Positions 12,566 through 25,299 are shown, counted from the stretch's first letter. The stretch: 64,000 nt of DNA from Alnus glutinosa (GCF_958979055.1 NC_084886.1:2189001-2253000), one strand, 5' to 3'. A program made the numbers and translations. The notes: generated by a model from the letters alone, not told the origin.

Positions 12566-15500
12566 TTATATGCCAATGATACAAGTATTGGTTGTGTCAG
12601 GACCACCGCGGTAGTTAAGCTCTGCAAAAGTGCCCCCTCCTTCTCCCTTTGCCAGTCTTCCTGGATTCACACAAATGCATTTCGCTTGCTCTTCCCCTTC
12701 ACTTCCTTCCCCAGAGGACAGCACCTGTGCCAAAAGTGAAAATTCAATCAAACTCCCTTTGATGATGTTCAGAATGTTCTTCCTTTATGCTCATAATGAG
12801 TTGTTGAGATTAGTGAAAAACCCATAACTCATCAGTTTAATAAATGCATTTTGAGAGGTGTAAGTCATATTTCCTGTTGCAGTTGCTTCGAGTTGAGACT
12901 AGATTTGTGAAAAATAGGTAGTTGGCATGTTCGTTTACCTTTACAAAATATTTCATATCCGAAGGTAGGATGAGAATATCTGGAATTGAAGAGATATGAA
13001 GAGCTTCTGCAGCAAGTGAGAAATCCAATGGAATGCCTTCTGCTGGTGGATATAGAGGATAAAAGCTGTTCAAAACGCAAAAACTAGATAAATGTTTTAG
13101 TAATATACAATTTCTCGAATACACCTATAATCAAGTGAACAAGTTCCTTTAAAGGAAAAATTACTACTACAACATGCCTCTGCTGACAAAGAACATGATT
13201 TGCAAGTCTACTCATGCGATCACTGGGTGTTCCATCTGTTGGATTCCGTGACATCTCCTCTCCGCTAAGGTGTTTTAGAATATCCACGGTGCAGCAACTT
13301 ATCTTGACCTGAAACGCCAATTTGTGGACTTCAAATACTCTTGAAATGTATAAATAATTGTGGTGTGTGATGCTTTCTCAATGGGCAAGGCCTATTAATT
13401 AAACCAACCAACTCGTAATTCGTAAAAACAAACAAAATAGTATTGATGGACAGCTTTAAAGTCTACAACAGCCGTAACGAAAATATATAATTGCAGGACA
13501 GCCTTAATCTAACACTTCTTTCGAAGTTGCTTGGCAAATTTGTATGAACTCATGAGCTATTGGTCACCTTTGAGGTTCTTCAAAATTACAATCTTAAGCT
13601 ATAAGTATATCATGATGTTTTAGTACTGCAAGCTGAGGATTTTAATATGAAGACTGCAAGATCAGCCAACGGAGTAGCTCACTGGGTTCTGGCTGCAATA
13701 AAGAAAGGATCTCTCCCCATAAATTGGGTCTCCATTCATTCTCAAGGGTTTAAGCACTGCTTATGAAACAACTTTCCAACTTCTAGAGCATCCTAATAGA
13801 TCTCTTGTTTTCGGCTTTCTTAGTTTTTTCTGGTTTGTCAATTTTTTCCCCTGTTTTCTTTGGTTGAATTCCTGTTCTCAGACCCCGCAGAGAAAAACTA
13901 AATAAATAAAATAACAATGTTTGAAAAAGCCACAAGAGGCAATCATAACTTTAGGAGAAATGCTACCGGGGTTTTACCTGATTTGCCTCAAAAAGGCCTG
14001 GATTTGTGAGACTGATTATCTGAGTAAAAAAGGCAACATCGTTCAGTAAACATGACTGAAATTTATGGAGAAATTTAGGATCATAAGTTGAAAGATGAAC
14101 TCCTGAAGATCACATACCTGATCCTTGAGATCAGGTGGATGGATATCAAAAGCAGGCTGCACAAAAAGAAACCAATATTGTATATCTTATAATTTATATA
14201 CTATCTTGATGAAATCAAAACCAAACAAACAAGTGAAAAAAAACAAAATGAAAGAAAAGAAATGTCACCAACTTGAGCAGATGTTGAGTTTATATATATA
14301 TATTTTTGAAAAGAATGTTGAGTTTATATTATTTCATTCAAAATGACAGTACCTGAGGGAAAACAAAGTCATGGTTTGCATCACGTATAGATGGCACAAG
14401 AACCACGCGTGTATCAGAACCCATGTATTCTGCATAATCTTGCAACTGAAAGATAAAGGATAGAGATTAAAGAAACAAAAATAAACTCTCTAAAACGACT
14501 ATACTATTTCTTAAGTAGCCACCTTCTGATACCTAGGAAAACAAGGGAGAAAAAAGAAAAGAACGATACCCTTCTCAGAACTTCCATCTGGAATATTTCA
14601 TCAAAGCTCCTGTCCATAGTTCCTTTCTTAATCTCTGGATGTTCAGAATCAACAAATGGTCCCAGCTGAGAAAAAATTCAAGAAACGTCAACTGCATGAA
14701 TCGTACCTACTCGGTCAATACGACAAAATTGTTCAAACAATTACCGGATTCAAGAACAAGCAGAAACTTACCAATATAAGCACCTGGGGCAGCTTTCTTG
14801 TTGCATATGCTAGCAGTTCTGTCAGAGGCTCAAACAATAAGTTGTCCGCTGTGGTAAAAGGGCCCGATGCAATAATCTGTTTTAGAACCAAAAGTATGTG
14901 CAAATTATCAAGAGGGATTAAGAGATTGCGTAAAACTCTAAAGAGGTGTCATCATTCCATATATTAATATCATATCAATATATCAGCTATGTCTTATGAG
15001 TAATATATGTTACTACAAATAAGTCTTAAAAAGAAAACCCCACATTCAACTTGTGCAGGAAGTAAGAAGTGAATGTTATAGCTTTGTATCTGTAGAACTA
15101 GAAAATGGCAGTGCGTTGTTTCAACCAGTTGGGCTGGCAACCAAAACCTTCTAAGAAGATGAATGTTGCTCTCCCGTTGAAAAAGGAATATGTCCATCTC
15201 TTCTTAACCTTCCTATGCCCTTTGAATAATTAAATTCCTTGTTTTACCATTTAGGGGCCTACCATCATATCTTCAAGCATTCACAGTCTAATATTGTACC
15301 AGAATCATGTAAACATATTTTGTGGAATATGAATTATATGATTTACAGGAAGAAAAAAAATATCAATATATGTAAGTGGTTTTGTTTTATACAAGTAAAT
15401 GGTGACCGCAGTTATATAGAAGCCTTAGAATAAGAAACAACGTTCTTTTAATATCCTCATTTGCAGCTCATCCACTGACTGTAGAATACCAGCTTACATA

Positions 15501-16675
15501 CCACTGATAGCTCTGCCTGTGTAGGAGACAGATCAGCCGGCTGAACCTCCTGATCTAAAGCTTGTTTCTTTGCAGGAGGCAAATTCACATCAGCAGTAGC
15601 AGACAAAGGAACAGAATCTACCAGTTTTGATGCAATTAGGCAGTGTCCGCTAGGATTATGCCCTTCAACACCTACTACCTGAAAGAATGCCTTCCAGATT
15701 AATTTTTCAATCCTTATATGGTATTGATCCAGAGCTAGAGTTTATATATTATGTTTCATACCTGGCCTGGGAAAACTGAAAACTGGTTCAATTTTTGTAA
15801 TTCTAGACGAACACGTTGCCCTCCAGAATGCTCAACACTACAAGAAAAACAAAAGAAAAACCCATATCTGAGAGAAAAACTAAAGACATTACTAGCAGCA
15901 CAGTAGCGCTTCCTGACCACTGTACAGAGGATATACTTGAAGACTTAGTTAAGTGTTGCATTTGACAGGTCACCCCATTTGGTTTTCTTATGGTGGATCC
16001 AAAAAGATAATCCCGATCATCTGATCTTCATTGAATATTGATCAATGTATCTAAGCTCTGCATTGGCTCAGGCACAAGCATTGTGTACCCAATTTGGTTT
16101 AGGGGCCTTGCTTGGTATAAGAGCTTCCTAGGGTCAGACCATTATTTCTAGCTATTAAAAGATGGATCTTTAGTCACAAACTGAAGGAGAATCCCATGAA
16201 TTGAAGATTGATTGTACTCAAATTAATGAGATGTGGAAATATTGAACAGAGAGATTTAAGGGATTGAATGATATGTTGACCATTGTGGCTGATAATCTCT
16301 ACAAAGAGTTGATAAAGCAGGGAGAAGGCTTTTATCTGCGTGCTTATAGACTGACACATGGATAGTATACAGAGAAGGCCAAGAATCAACACACTAATGT
16401 ATAACTCCCCAGGAATTTCAATTACCTGCTTTGTAACAAGGCGGACTTCTCATTTAAATAACCTTCTCCATCACAACAGATCATGCCAACAGTAAATATG
16501 CTTTTCTGAAACAAAAGATTCCTTTAATACTTAAATTTGTAACTTTCATTAACAAACAAACTCTAAAGAAAATTTGAAACAAAGAAGTAAGATGTGGAGA
16601 CTGAAGCCTGACAGTGACGGTAAGTAAACAGCAATAGAAAAACAACTTTTCATCAGTCCTCAAAATATGTGTTTT

Positions 16676-16711
<36 letters not shown>

Positions 16712-18576
16712 TTTAATGGAGCAGTTAAATTACCTGGGAAGCAACTGTAGGGTCCACTGGTTCTTCATAGAGCCCGGATGCAACAAGTGCAGTTGCACGC
16801 TTCTTAATTCTGTTTTCCAGTGCATTAAACTGATTCACCAAAAATTATATTACAGAATAAATAAATGAAGGTGAAGAACAAGAATGACCCCATGCTATAA
16901 TAACTCTTACATACCCTATCTTCAATCCTGTCATACATGAACCTACAACCTGGTTCAGGCCCTGATCCATGAACTATCAGAGAACACCTCATGCGGGGTT
17001 GAACCCTTTTAATAATATCATCCTCATTATTCTCCTGATCATGCTTCTTTTCAATGTTCTCGGTATTGGGCGCATTATTGATGCTAAATTTCACCAAAAA
17101 CTTATTGGTTCGTTGTCCGAAGGGTGTCACAAGTTTTGATGTTTTACCAGAAGAAAATATGTTCCCATTTGTTTGAGGCGTTGAATCAAATGGCTCTGAA
17201 AAAACTCTCTGAGATCTGTCTGTTGGAGAGCTTAAAATACCTTCTTTTGTGTCTATTTCTTCATCATTCAAAATCCTACACAAGAGATTTACTCATCAAT
17301 AATTCTTAAAAACGTATCGATACTCACAACTGCGAATTTAGTATGCTAATCACCAATAATACAGTTGGAACTGGTCATAACATAGACAGAATAGATTTAG
17401 CTATATATCATCAAGTTTCATCTTTTTATAATCACCTCCGTCATATAAAGTACTATGGTATGAACCACTTAAAGAACTGACTGCATCATGTACCATGTGA
17501 AACCTGCTAGCACTCAAGTAACAGCGACAATAAGAAATACACATGACGCAGGCATGAGAGGGAGAGATGGTTGTTGGGTGGGGATGGAATGCAAATGCAT
17601 AGAGATGCTGACTAAATCATCCAGTAATAATCCAACACATTGGTAGGCGGTAGCCATCATAAGGAGATACACAACAAGCCATTTACAACGAAAACGAGAT
17701 TCTTGGTACCATTCTGCACCACATCAGTGATTGCATTATTAGCTTGACTTTGACCTTAAAAGATTAAAGTCCCACCTTGCTTATGCAGTCCCATGTTTAA
17801 AACTCCCGCATGCAACAAATTATCAGATAGATACGAAATCATAAATGTAGACGTGTAAACAAAGAGATAACAAAAATTGTTACAATTCATACATGTCCAC
17901 ATCTTTACTTGAGTAGAAATGCAAATCAGGCTCCTCCTTAATAACCACCTCTTTCTGCTCATTTTGCAAGTGCTGTAAAAACCCGTCCATTTCAGCATTT
18001 TGCACAGTCGCCCCACCCAATTGCCTGTACAGATTCACGTCCCAGTTATACTATAGAGCAGCTAGAAATTTCAAGTTTTCTTGCTTACATTAAGAAATAA
18101 ATTTAAAAGTAAGTCATCCCAAAGAAAAATCAGAATTGATTAAAAAAATTAAGACCAGTAATCACTATTATCTGGCATAATCAAAATGTGGGTTTCTCTC
18201 CATTTCTTTTAATTTCCCAAGTTTTTCACTGTAAACAAACATTGGGAATTCTCAAACGGACAAAACCAATGTAATAAGCACTTTCTACCAAATAATAACA
18301 ATGATAATAATAAAGTTCAAGAAGTGAGTGATAGACCTGTTGAGATAGTAAACCTCCCAGCTCGAGACTAGGTCTGAGGGCTTGAGACTGTAATTTATGC
18401 AGAAAGTAAGACCTAATCGGGAAGATCAGAGCTTTGGCATCAACATTTTTTGTATTTATGAAGTGGATTTCATGGTCAAAATAGCAAAACGAGAACTCAC
18501 ATTTCTTGGCAATCTCTGCTTCTTCGTCGAGATCGAACCCGCTCTTCTTGAATTCGGCTACGATTTCCTCTTCCAT
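12566..18576 (-). CDS. POLA2: DNA polymerase alpha subunit B, 16 exons
   Basis: This is the non-catalytic B subunit of the nuclear polymerase alpha-primase complex, which starts every Okazaki fragment. Exons in transcript order: 18501-18576, 18337-18412, 17893-18024, 16915-17275, 16734-16829, 16426-16505, 15762-15837, 15502-15678, 14772-14876, 14570-14665, 14353-14445, 14118-14156, 13978-14019, 13178-13308, 12939-13065, 12566-12724. The CDS is 1866 nt, encoding 621 residues, the usual length. The N-terminal helical domain starts MEEEIVAEFKKSGFDLDEEA. RFMYDRIEDR introduces the OB-fold part, and the inactive phosphoesterase-like domain follows with IIASGPFTT, LGPFVDSEHP and VVLVPSIRDANHDFVFPQ. 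The ending CICVNPGRLAKGEGGGTF is typical. All introns are GT-AG except that after exon 14, where only a GC donor (GAG|GCATGT) keeps the SFYPLYPP exon in frame. Upstream E2F and telo-box motifs suit S-phase expression. Confidence 0.95.
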
Positions 18577-18600
18577 TTGCGCGCCCTCTCTTCTCTCTCG

Positions 18601-18609
18601 CTAGGGTTT
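18601..18609 (-). promoter_or_regulatory. Telo-box-like motif upstream of POLA2
   Basis: The minus strand reads AAACCCTAG, close to the plant telo box AAACCCTAA. It lies about 25-33 bp upstream of the POLA2 ATG. Telo boxes in leaders and proximal promoters are common in plant replication and translation genes. It is supported by motif and context only. Confidence 0.5.
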
Positions 18610-18648
18610 GCTCAAGCTTGCCCGCACCACTTTGAGAGTAGCAGGAAA

Positions 18649-18659
18649 TTGGCGGGAAA
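18649..18659 (-). promoter_or_regulatory. E2F-binding motif upstream of POLA2
   Basis: The minus strand reads TTTCCCGCCAA, which contains the canonical plant E2F site TTTCCCGCC. It lies about 75-85 bp upstream of the POLA2 start codon. E2F sites drive S-phase transcription of replication genes, which fits the gene's function. Confidence 0.72.
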
Positions 18660-18680
18660 TTTTGCGGTTTTGGGTGCGAA

Positions 18681-18699
18681 TATAATATAATATAATATA
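18681..18699 (-). promoter_or_regulatory. TATA-like AT run of POLA2
   Basis: A TATAA-type repeat, about 105-120 bp upstream of the ATG, is the only TATA-like element near the gene. With it, transcription would start close to the E2F motif. Confidence 0.4.
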
Positions 18700-18701
18700 G
18701 G

Positions 18702-19282
18702 GCTGGCGAATGGCGATTGTATTATATTCCTATTATACCCTTGTTCTTTTCCTTGTATTAACTGTTAGCCCATAATGTCTCTAGTTCATCGTTCTGTTAA
18801 ACTGATTCGTCCCAGACTTACTTTAGGATCATTTCGGTGGAATTTTATCAGGCCGGAGACTGTCTAAGTTGCCTAAGGCTCGAGCCATTCATTAATATTA
18901 TGAGTCCCGTTTGTGATTTGTTAATAGTTAGGGGCCTTATTCAATTGAGGGTTTTAAGCGACCGTCTAAATCGCCTAAGGCTCGAGCCACCCATGAATTT
19001 TATGAGTCATGTTTCAAAAAGCGAATGAGGTATAAATACAACCTATAAATGTCAAGTCAATCTTTAGGAACACTGGCATCCCAAGTTTAGAGCTAAACCT
19101 TTTAATTTTAGTATAAATTAGATGATTTAATAAGCCAAGGAGGTATAAATACCTCTTAGTGTTAGTGTTGGACCGGTGTATGCATATAGTGGGCTGGCCT
19201 AACCTATTACCAAGAGTTGTATCTCTTCAGTTTTTACTGTTTAACTAACACAAAGGTTATAAAAGTTACTGCATTATCTTGC
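18702..19282. other. Intergenic DNA with a diverged direct repeat
   Basis: No gene is seen. Two copies of a unit of roughly 100 bp lie at about 18845-18905 and 18955-19018. Both contain GCCTAAGGCTCGAGCCA followed by a stretch ending TTATGAGTC. The unit is not one I recognise. Confidence 0.6.
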
Positions 19283-19504
19283 TGTTAAATCATAGTTTAT
19301 CCAGAAAATGTAAGCTTAAGAAATGGTATATTTAATTATTTAATTAATATTTTGTCACTCCCCTCATTTGTGGGACCGGATATCACGTAGAATATTTGAA
19401 TTAAAGTGGAGGTAAAGAACATCTGCGCTATTAAATTACTATTTATCTCAAAAGCTTAAACTTATAAAAAGATATATATTTAATTATTTAATTAACATTT
19501 TAAC
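19283..19504 (-). mobile_element. Miniature LTR-retrotransposon relic (TRIM-like)
   Basis: Two related AT-rich blocks lie in direct orientation, at about 19283-19357 and 19429-19504. Each has a TTAAAT...TAAGCTTAAG or AAGCTTAAACTTATAA core and a TTTAATTATTTAATTAA segment, and each ends CA on the plus strand. About 70 bp separate them, including CCCCTCATTTGTGGG. This arrangement of short terminal repeats with a tiny non-coding interior is that of a terminal-repeat retrotransposon in miniature, read on the minus strand. Similar LTR sequence recurs at 24112-24136 and 57115-57191. The copy is old and diverged. Confidence 0.55.
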
Positions 19505-20546
19505 AGTTGTGTTGTTGTGAATATCAAAATCTCTCTCCCATCTCTCTCTTATTACTTTCTCTCAATAGCATTTAGGTGTTGTTCTTGAAATAAAATACCT
19601 TCATTTGAGTTCTTTCAACATCTTAGACGTGAGATGAGAGGCATGATTAGGCAGTGTAGCACTTCCAAAGATTATTGGTTTGTGAGTTCTATGAAGGAGT
19701 TCAAAGAACTCTATGTTTATGATTTTTAACACCTACTTGTCCTTGCCAAATTGTGATTGATTCCCTTTTATTTTTCATGATTTGATGTATTGTCAGTAAG
19801 TACGAATATATATGATTGAATTGAAGATTTTTCTTCAGGGATTCCCGTGTCTCCGCCTGTATATGTTTAGTGTGCGTCACACATTGCTGCATAGTCACAT
19901 GCCCCATCTTCATGGGGTTTTTTACCTTTTGCTTTTATGCAGCAACTTCAAACAGGGAATGATGTGGACGATACTGATGCCTCCACCATCATCAATCATG
20001 TCAATGGTGTCCATTACAGCTTTCTTAACCCCTAAAAACTAGAGAGGGGAAAGAAGAAAATCCGTGGCAAAATTTATCCAATCGTGTATGCTAAAATTAA
20101 AACTACATTGTTGTTCCCTTGGTATTAAAGAACAAGTCAGCCTAATGTGAGAGTTGCTGTTTGACGTTTACTCAGATCTCAATTCCAGCCAAGATCACCC
20201 AATTATACACATCAATATTGAGAAATCTTCAAGAGAACAATGGCAATATCATTATAATCCATTACACCATTGAAGACATTTCAGTTTAAAATAACATATC
20301 CTACCAATATAGATAGCTCAGCAAATGATCACAACAATGCTGAGATGTGTCTAGAGACATAAACATTCTGAACAAATAAAAGAGCAGAAACAGAGAATCC
20401 TAAGATGAGACCGTATCTACAGACAGGCTCTAGCAAATGCAGATAACTTCCACCAAATTAAGGTTGAATACTCGTCGGGGGCAAAAGTTTTCGTCATTAT
20501 CATCTGGTTCTGAACTAAAGACGATGCCAATGCCTGTTATAGTAGT
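19505..20546. other. Intergenic region downstream of LHT
   Basis: Nothing gene-like was recognised. The part nearest 20546 is probably the 3' UTR of the amino-acid permease gene. Confidence 0.35.
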
Positions 20547-22817
20547 TCATGAGAAGAACTGGTAGTTCTTGGCTGAAAGGATGATCGATCTTAGCCCGCC
20601 AATGGGTGATAGAACCATCAACAAAAGACCAAGCACAATGCATATCTGACATGTACGAGTTATGACAAAATCAGCTTGAGAATTTTTTTTTTTTTTTAAA
20701 GGAATAGAAGAGAGAATATTGCAAAATTCAATCAAATCCAAATTCTATTTCGTTTGGCAGGTTAAAGCTAAACCAATGTTAACATACCCAATTTGTGATC
20801 CAAGATAAGCTGAACCTCTTGGGTTTATAGATGATGAGCCACATGATGCAGGGAAGCTGCAAAGAGTAAAAGACAAAAACTTTAGCAGCAGCCCATTTAT
20901 GGAGGTTGTAGTTAGTAATGGTTGAGGAAGGAAAAAAATCCTTTTTTCTTACAAAGTATGTTGTTGGGGCAAAAGCAAATCCGCCAAAGAAGCCAAGGAG
21001 GCCACCGAAGAAAGGGACTGCTATACCAACTATCATTGTAAACCCTGCAGTGAAGAAAAATTAGATAATATATAGCTCTGCCTCATGAGGCAGAGCTATA
21101 TATTACTTCAGAATGAAACTCGCAGTCAGAATTCATCTAAGGGGTGGGAGGGGGTTACTTACCGACATATAAAGTGCGAGTAACAAAGCGGAGGATGAAA
21201 GAAGGTCGGAAGTTCAATCTCTTCACCAACAAAGTTTCCAGCATGTCAAACACTGGCATAGCATATATCTGTGGTTTGCAACATTGTTATATCAATAAGT
21301 TTGGAAAAAAAAAAAAATAAAAGCCGACTTATAACCAAACAGTAACTACTGAAACACACCTGGTAGCTTCCAATGACATGGACAACAACAAACATGTTAG
21401 CCATTGCAATGAGCCAGCCGGGTTTCTCCAGTGAGATGAGGATGTTGTCTTCGACCTTGTTTCCAAACACCCAGTATCCGATGAAAGCAACTGGGAAGTA
21501 GCATATGGCCACAACGATGTATGCAACTACCACTCCCTTCCACATGGGCCCCTTGGAAGGTTTCTCTGGAGTAGAAGGGATTGTTGCTTGGATCTCCAAG
21601 ACCACATTGTGACCAGCATAGGCAAATGCTACATCACCTAATGCGCTGAAGAAGTCAAAGGTAACTGCAGATGCGTTTTTAGCTGTGTAACTATAGTCCA
21701 CATCCGGTTGAACCCCCTTCCCAGCAGAAGCTGCCCAAGCAATGGTTGAGTAACTGCACACAACAATAAGCACCCAGAAGGGGTCAACAATATACATCAA
21801 TCTTAACAGTTCTTTGTACAAAAACTTCAGATGATGTTAACACAGCCATTTACCTCAACGACATGACCGCCGCGGCTAGTGACACAACAGCAATAGAGTT
21901 GAAGTTGGGGAGATGAGAGAGAACAAAGTGCACGGAACCGAAAATCATGATGAAGTAAGAGGTCTTAATGCTCTTGCAATCTGGGCAAACAGTGTCATGG
22001 AATTTCTTCAGTGATTTCCCTCCCGTGACCATATACACAATGTCCACACCAACTTCAACAACTACCTGCTGGGGCACCACAATCCAAAGCCCGAGTTTCT
22101 CACCAAATGCATACTGACCAAGCTCATGGTACCTATCAAACCGCTTCCCTGGCACCATTTCGTGCATCTCAACCATTTGCCATAGAGTGTACAAGGTGAT
22201 TACCCATGACAAAATAAGGACGGTGATTCCAGGACCCCTATTATTCCAAAAAGTAAAAAAGAAAATCATTTGGTTACATCATATATATTAACAACTGCGG
22301 ATCAGTTATGTTGAAATTAGGCACAAAACTTCAGTTGATTTTAAACTGTATATACCCAGAGACGATCAGGAATTACCTAAGATGTGATCAGGAAGTAGCT
22401 CATACGTTGAAATGAAAATAAAATAAAATAAAAAACCAACATACCGATTCTTAGTTTCTATTGAATTAATCGCTTATATATTTTTAACATCCGAACATTG
22501 GAAACAGAGACCTAGTGTTATTCATGAGACAAACACCGACTTCGCTCAAAACCCAGAGACCAAATATCAGAAATATTCAGAACCCCATTCAAAAAATGAA
22601 ACAAACACGAGACATACCATCCAAGATGTGCCATGGCAGAGGGCAGGCTGAGCACACCCGCTCCAACCATGGCGGTGACATTGTGGAAAGCCGAGTACCA
22701 CCATTTGGCGTTCCTAGAGGAAGTGATGGGAAGCCAATTGTCGATCTGCTTCTGCCGGGCTGCTTCCTCCTGTGACAGGTTTTGGGTCTGGGTCATCTTT
22801 TGCTTCTCAAAAGACAT
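20547..22817 (-). CDS. Lysine/histidine-type amino-acid permease (LHT), 7 exons
   Basis: This is a proton-coupled amino-acid importer of the AAAP family, most like plant LHT1, acting at the plasma membrane. Exons in transcript order: 22618-22817, 21854-22237, 21360-21753, 21163-21268, 20953-21044, 20788-20856, 20547-20645; all are GT-AG and in phase. The CDS is 1344 nt, encoding 447 residues, the LHT1 length. After a hydrophilic N-tail (to about residue 35), [20 protein letters not shown] opens the first membrane helix. [38 protein letters not shown] and [20 protein letters not shown] are family hallmarks. The C-terminal helices are split over short exons, and the protein ends [17 protein letters not shown]. 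Two Met codons lie near the start (MSFEKQKM); the first is used because a TATA box stands about 70 bp upstream. Which LHT paralogue it is cannot be settled here. Confidence 0.94.
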
Positions 22818-22885
22818 ATGGCCAACAATCTAACAAATCTACTCGTTCAAGGCCACATGACCATATAATCACGCGCACGAGCGCA

Positions 22886-22893
22886 TTTATATA
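22886..22893 (-). promoter_or_regulatory. TATA box of the LHT gene
   Basis: The minus strand reads TATATAAA, about 70 bp upstream of the LHT ATG. This predicts a leader of roughly 40 nt. It rests on motif and spacing. Confidence 0.6.
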
Positions 22894-22899
22894 GGAATG

Positions 22900-24111
22900 A
22901 AGGGAATCGAGTTGGCCCTGATTAGCAAATTTGATTTGCTAATAATGTAATGCGATGGTTGCTTCAGTCAGCACAACTTTCTGTTTATAACGGAATTATG
23001 AATCTAGAATCCTAGGATGTTGAGCTGTGGGTGTGGAAAATGACTAGAAAGTCCCAGAATTTTGCATTGAAGGATGTTGGTATCTCACAGCCTCAAAGGA
23101 TGTGATTGGTAATTTTGCAGTTGAGAAAACTGTATCTACGAGAGATCTGGTGGATATAGGTATCTTATTACGGATTCATAGGAATTTGCCAACAAATTCT
23201 GACTGGCCGTAATTATCGTTATTAATTTATATATTGTTTTTCGCCTATTAATTTGGCTTTTCATTTTCCAAAAGCCTATAAATTAATGAAATGGTTTAAA
23301 TTACAGATAGTAAAATATTTTGTGTTTGTCAAATTTTATTAAATACAGAACTCAGTTGTAATTTGTTATAGTTATTTTTATTTTATTTTTTTTTGTAAAA
23401 AAAAAAACCAAAACGGGAATATGAATAATTTAAACAAACTACGTATAAAATTAGTTCAAAATCAGATTTTTTTTATTTTTATTTTTATAGAAGTTCAAAA
23501 TCAGATTCATTGTTTTATTACTTGTATGTATTAGCTGGATTCCATCATCTGAAAACAATTAATTCGTCAATTTTCAATCGGAAAGGTTTTGTTTGATGAG
23601 AAATGTTTGATTTTGTCATTATGACACGAAAATAATGTTATATGGAATCTACCATCTATTATAAAAATAATTTTAACCCATACGTTCATTCAAAGAAAGA
23701 AAAAAAAAGCAAAAAAACTTAACTTAATTAGAATATTTCATTTATTGAGTCTCACTTTGATATTAAAGTAAAATTATACAGCAATTAGAAGACGTTGGCA
23801 TGATTCACAAGAAAGTAGAATTATAGAACAGGTAGAAGACATTTGCATGACTCCCAAGCACACATCCTATGAAACTCTTGTAGTTATCTTTACTGTATCT
23901 TATTTTAGAGTAGTCGAAGTTTATAAATAAGAATAGTTATAATACCTATCTATCTAAATTAGAGTATTTTAATTATTTGTAACACTATGGTGCAGAAGTC
24001 ATTTAGTAGTAGGTTTTTATTGGTCTATATAAGAATTATCTCCATATCTATGTTATTGCTCATATACGTTTAATTTTAAAAACGAGTTTGAGCCCACACG
24101 TGAATAAGAGT
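22900..24111. other. LHT upstream region, AT-rich
   Basis: No gene was seen. The portion from about 23830 to 24110 (GAGCCCACACGTGAATAAGAG just before a TGTTAGAATATTAATTAA start) looks like the inner end and 5' LTR edge of an LTR relic, but it is too degraded to bound. Confidence 0.35.
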
Positions 24112-24136
24112 GTTAGAATATTAATTAAATGATTAA
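24112..24136 (+). mobile_element. LTR edge relic, interrupted by a LINE
   Basis: TGTTAGAATATTAATTAAAT is the same LTR start as seen in the relics at 19283-19504 (minus strand) and 57115-57191. It breaks off at the LINE poly(T) tract, so the LINE probably inserted into an older LTR. It is a fragment only. Confidence 0.4.
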
Positions 24137-25293
24137 TTTTTTTTTTTTTCGATGAATAAAAACTTTATAAAGCACAATCTCAACATCCAACAAACACTCC
24201 AGTGAATACTGAAAGCACTCCTGCATAGGGACAAAGAAACCCCCTAGCTAGGATACCAAATACCAAACAACACAGCCTACTACTCCTCAACGAAACACAA
24301 CTAATAAAGCAACAAGCTACTACACACAACCAAAACAACATAACAGAAAACAAACACTGCAGCAACCACAAACACCATAATCAAAAATCAAAACCAGAAA
24401 ACCTCCAGGAACTTCATCTAGTACATCTGGCACTCCATATTTGGAGACTGCAACACCATCAAATAGAGCTCTAAATTGCAAAAGAAAACCCCAGCTCAGA
24501 AACACAGCTACCCTTCAATCCAATCAGACTAACAAGAAAAGGGATCAAACCCTCCTCTGTAATCAACTCCTCTGTAATCAAAACAGCTGGAACCTGTATT
24601 CAAAAACCAACACAATGGAACAAAGACTAGAATCCCTCCACTTCTCAGCATCAGAAAGATCCAAAAATCCAGAAATAGCACCACAGTAACAGCAGCCAGC
24701 AGCTAAGGCAGCATCAAATGCAAATTCCATCTATACACAAGAGGTAATTGGTTTGATAGATTTTTAAATCTACCTTTAGCTAAGATCCGAGACGTAACTT
24801 CCCACAATATACAAGCCACAATAGCCTCTTCAGATTTTGGAGTATTCCCATGTAGAAGATCATTTCTATGTCTCCACAAATGATAAATCACAGCCCTAAA
24901 GCATAACTTCCCCAAGCAAGCCTTAAGATTTTTCCCCTTAAGCATAGCAATACCCCACTCAATAACATCCTCCCAAAAAACAGGAATATTATCAAATAAA
25001 CATTCAGCCAATACTGTCCTCCACACTCTCCTGCTGAAACTACAAGAAAAGAAAAGGTGATCCCGAGCCTCCATCCCTCCACGACAGAATAAACAATTCA
25101 CATCACCCGTATACCCCCAGCAAATCATCTTCTGCTTAGTGACTAAAGCATCCCTACAAGCCAACCAACAAATAAATGAATGCCGAGGAATGGCTAAAGA
25201 AAACCAAACCAAATTCCACCAAGAGACTTCCGGGAACTTAACCCTCAGCCTATCCCAAGTTTCAGCTCTTGAAATAAGTTGTGATTTAAAACT
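24137..25293 (-). mobile_element. 5'-truncated LINE (L1-type) with zf-RVT region
   Basis: A T tract at 24137-24149 is the poly(A) tail of a minus-strand LINE. Minus-strand translation from about 25290 gives the region found after plant L1-type reverse transcriptases: SQLISRAETWDRLRVKFPEV, then the zinc-binding zf-RVT pattern with WLACRDALVTKQKM, CLFCRGGMEARDHLFFSC and a following HLWRHRNDLLHGN. The open stretch 24703-25212 covers 169 codons. Everything upstream (endonuclease and reverse transcriptase) is absent, so it is 5'-truncated at about 25293. ATTAA occurs at both edges (24132-24136 and 25294-25298), possibly a short target duplication. It cannot move by itself. Confidence 0.8.
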
Positions 25294-25299
25294 ATTAAG

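Noticed and set aside
13084-13177. Continuation of the POLA2 exon 14 frame into VVVVIFPLKELVHLI as coding
   Set aside because: It breaks family similarity; splicing by the GC donor restores SFYPLYPP in phase and the expected length.
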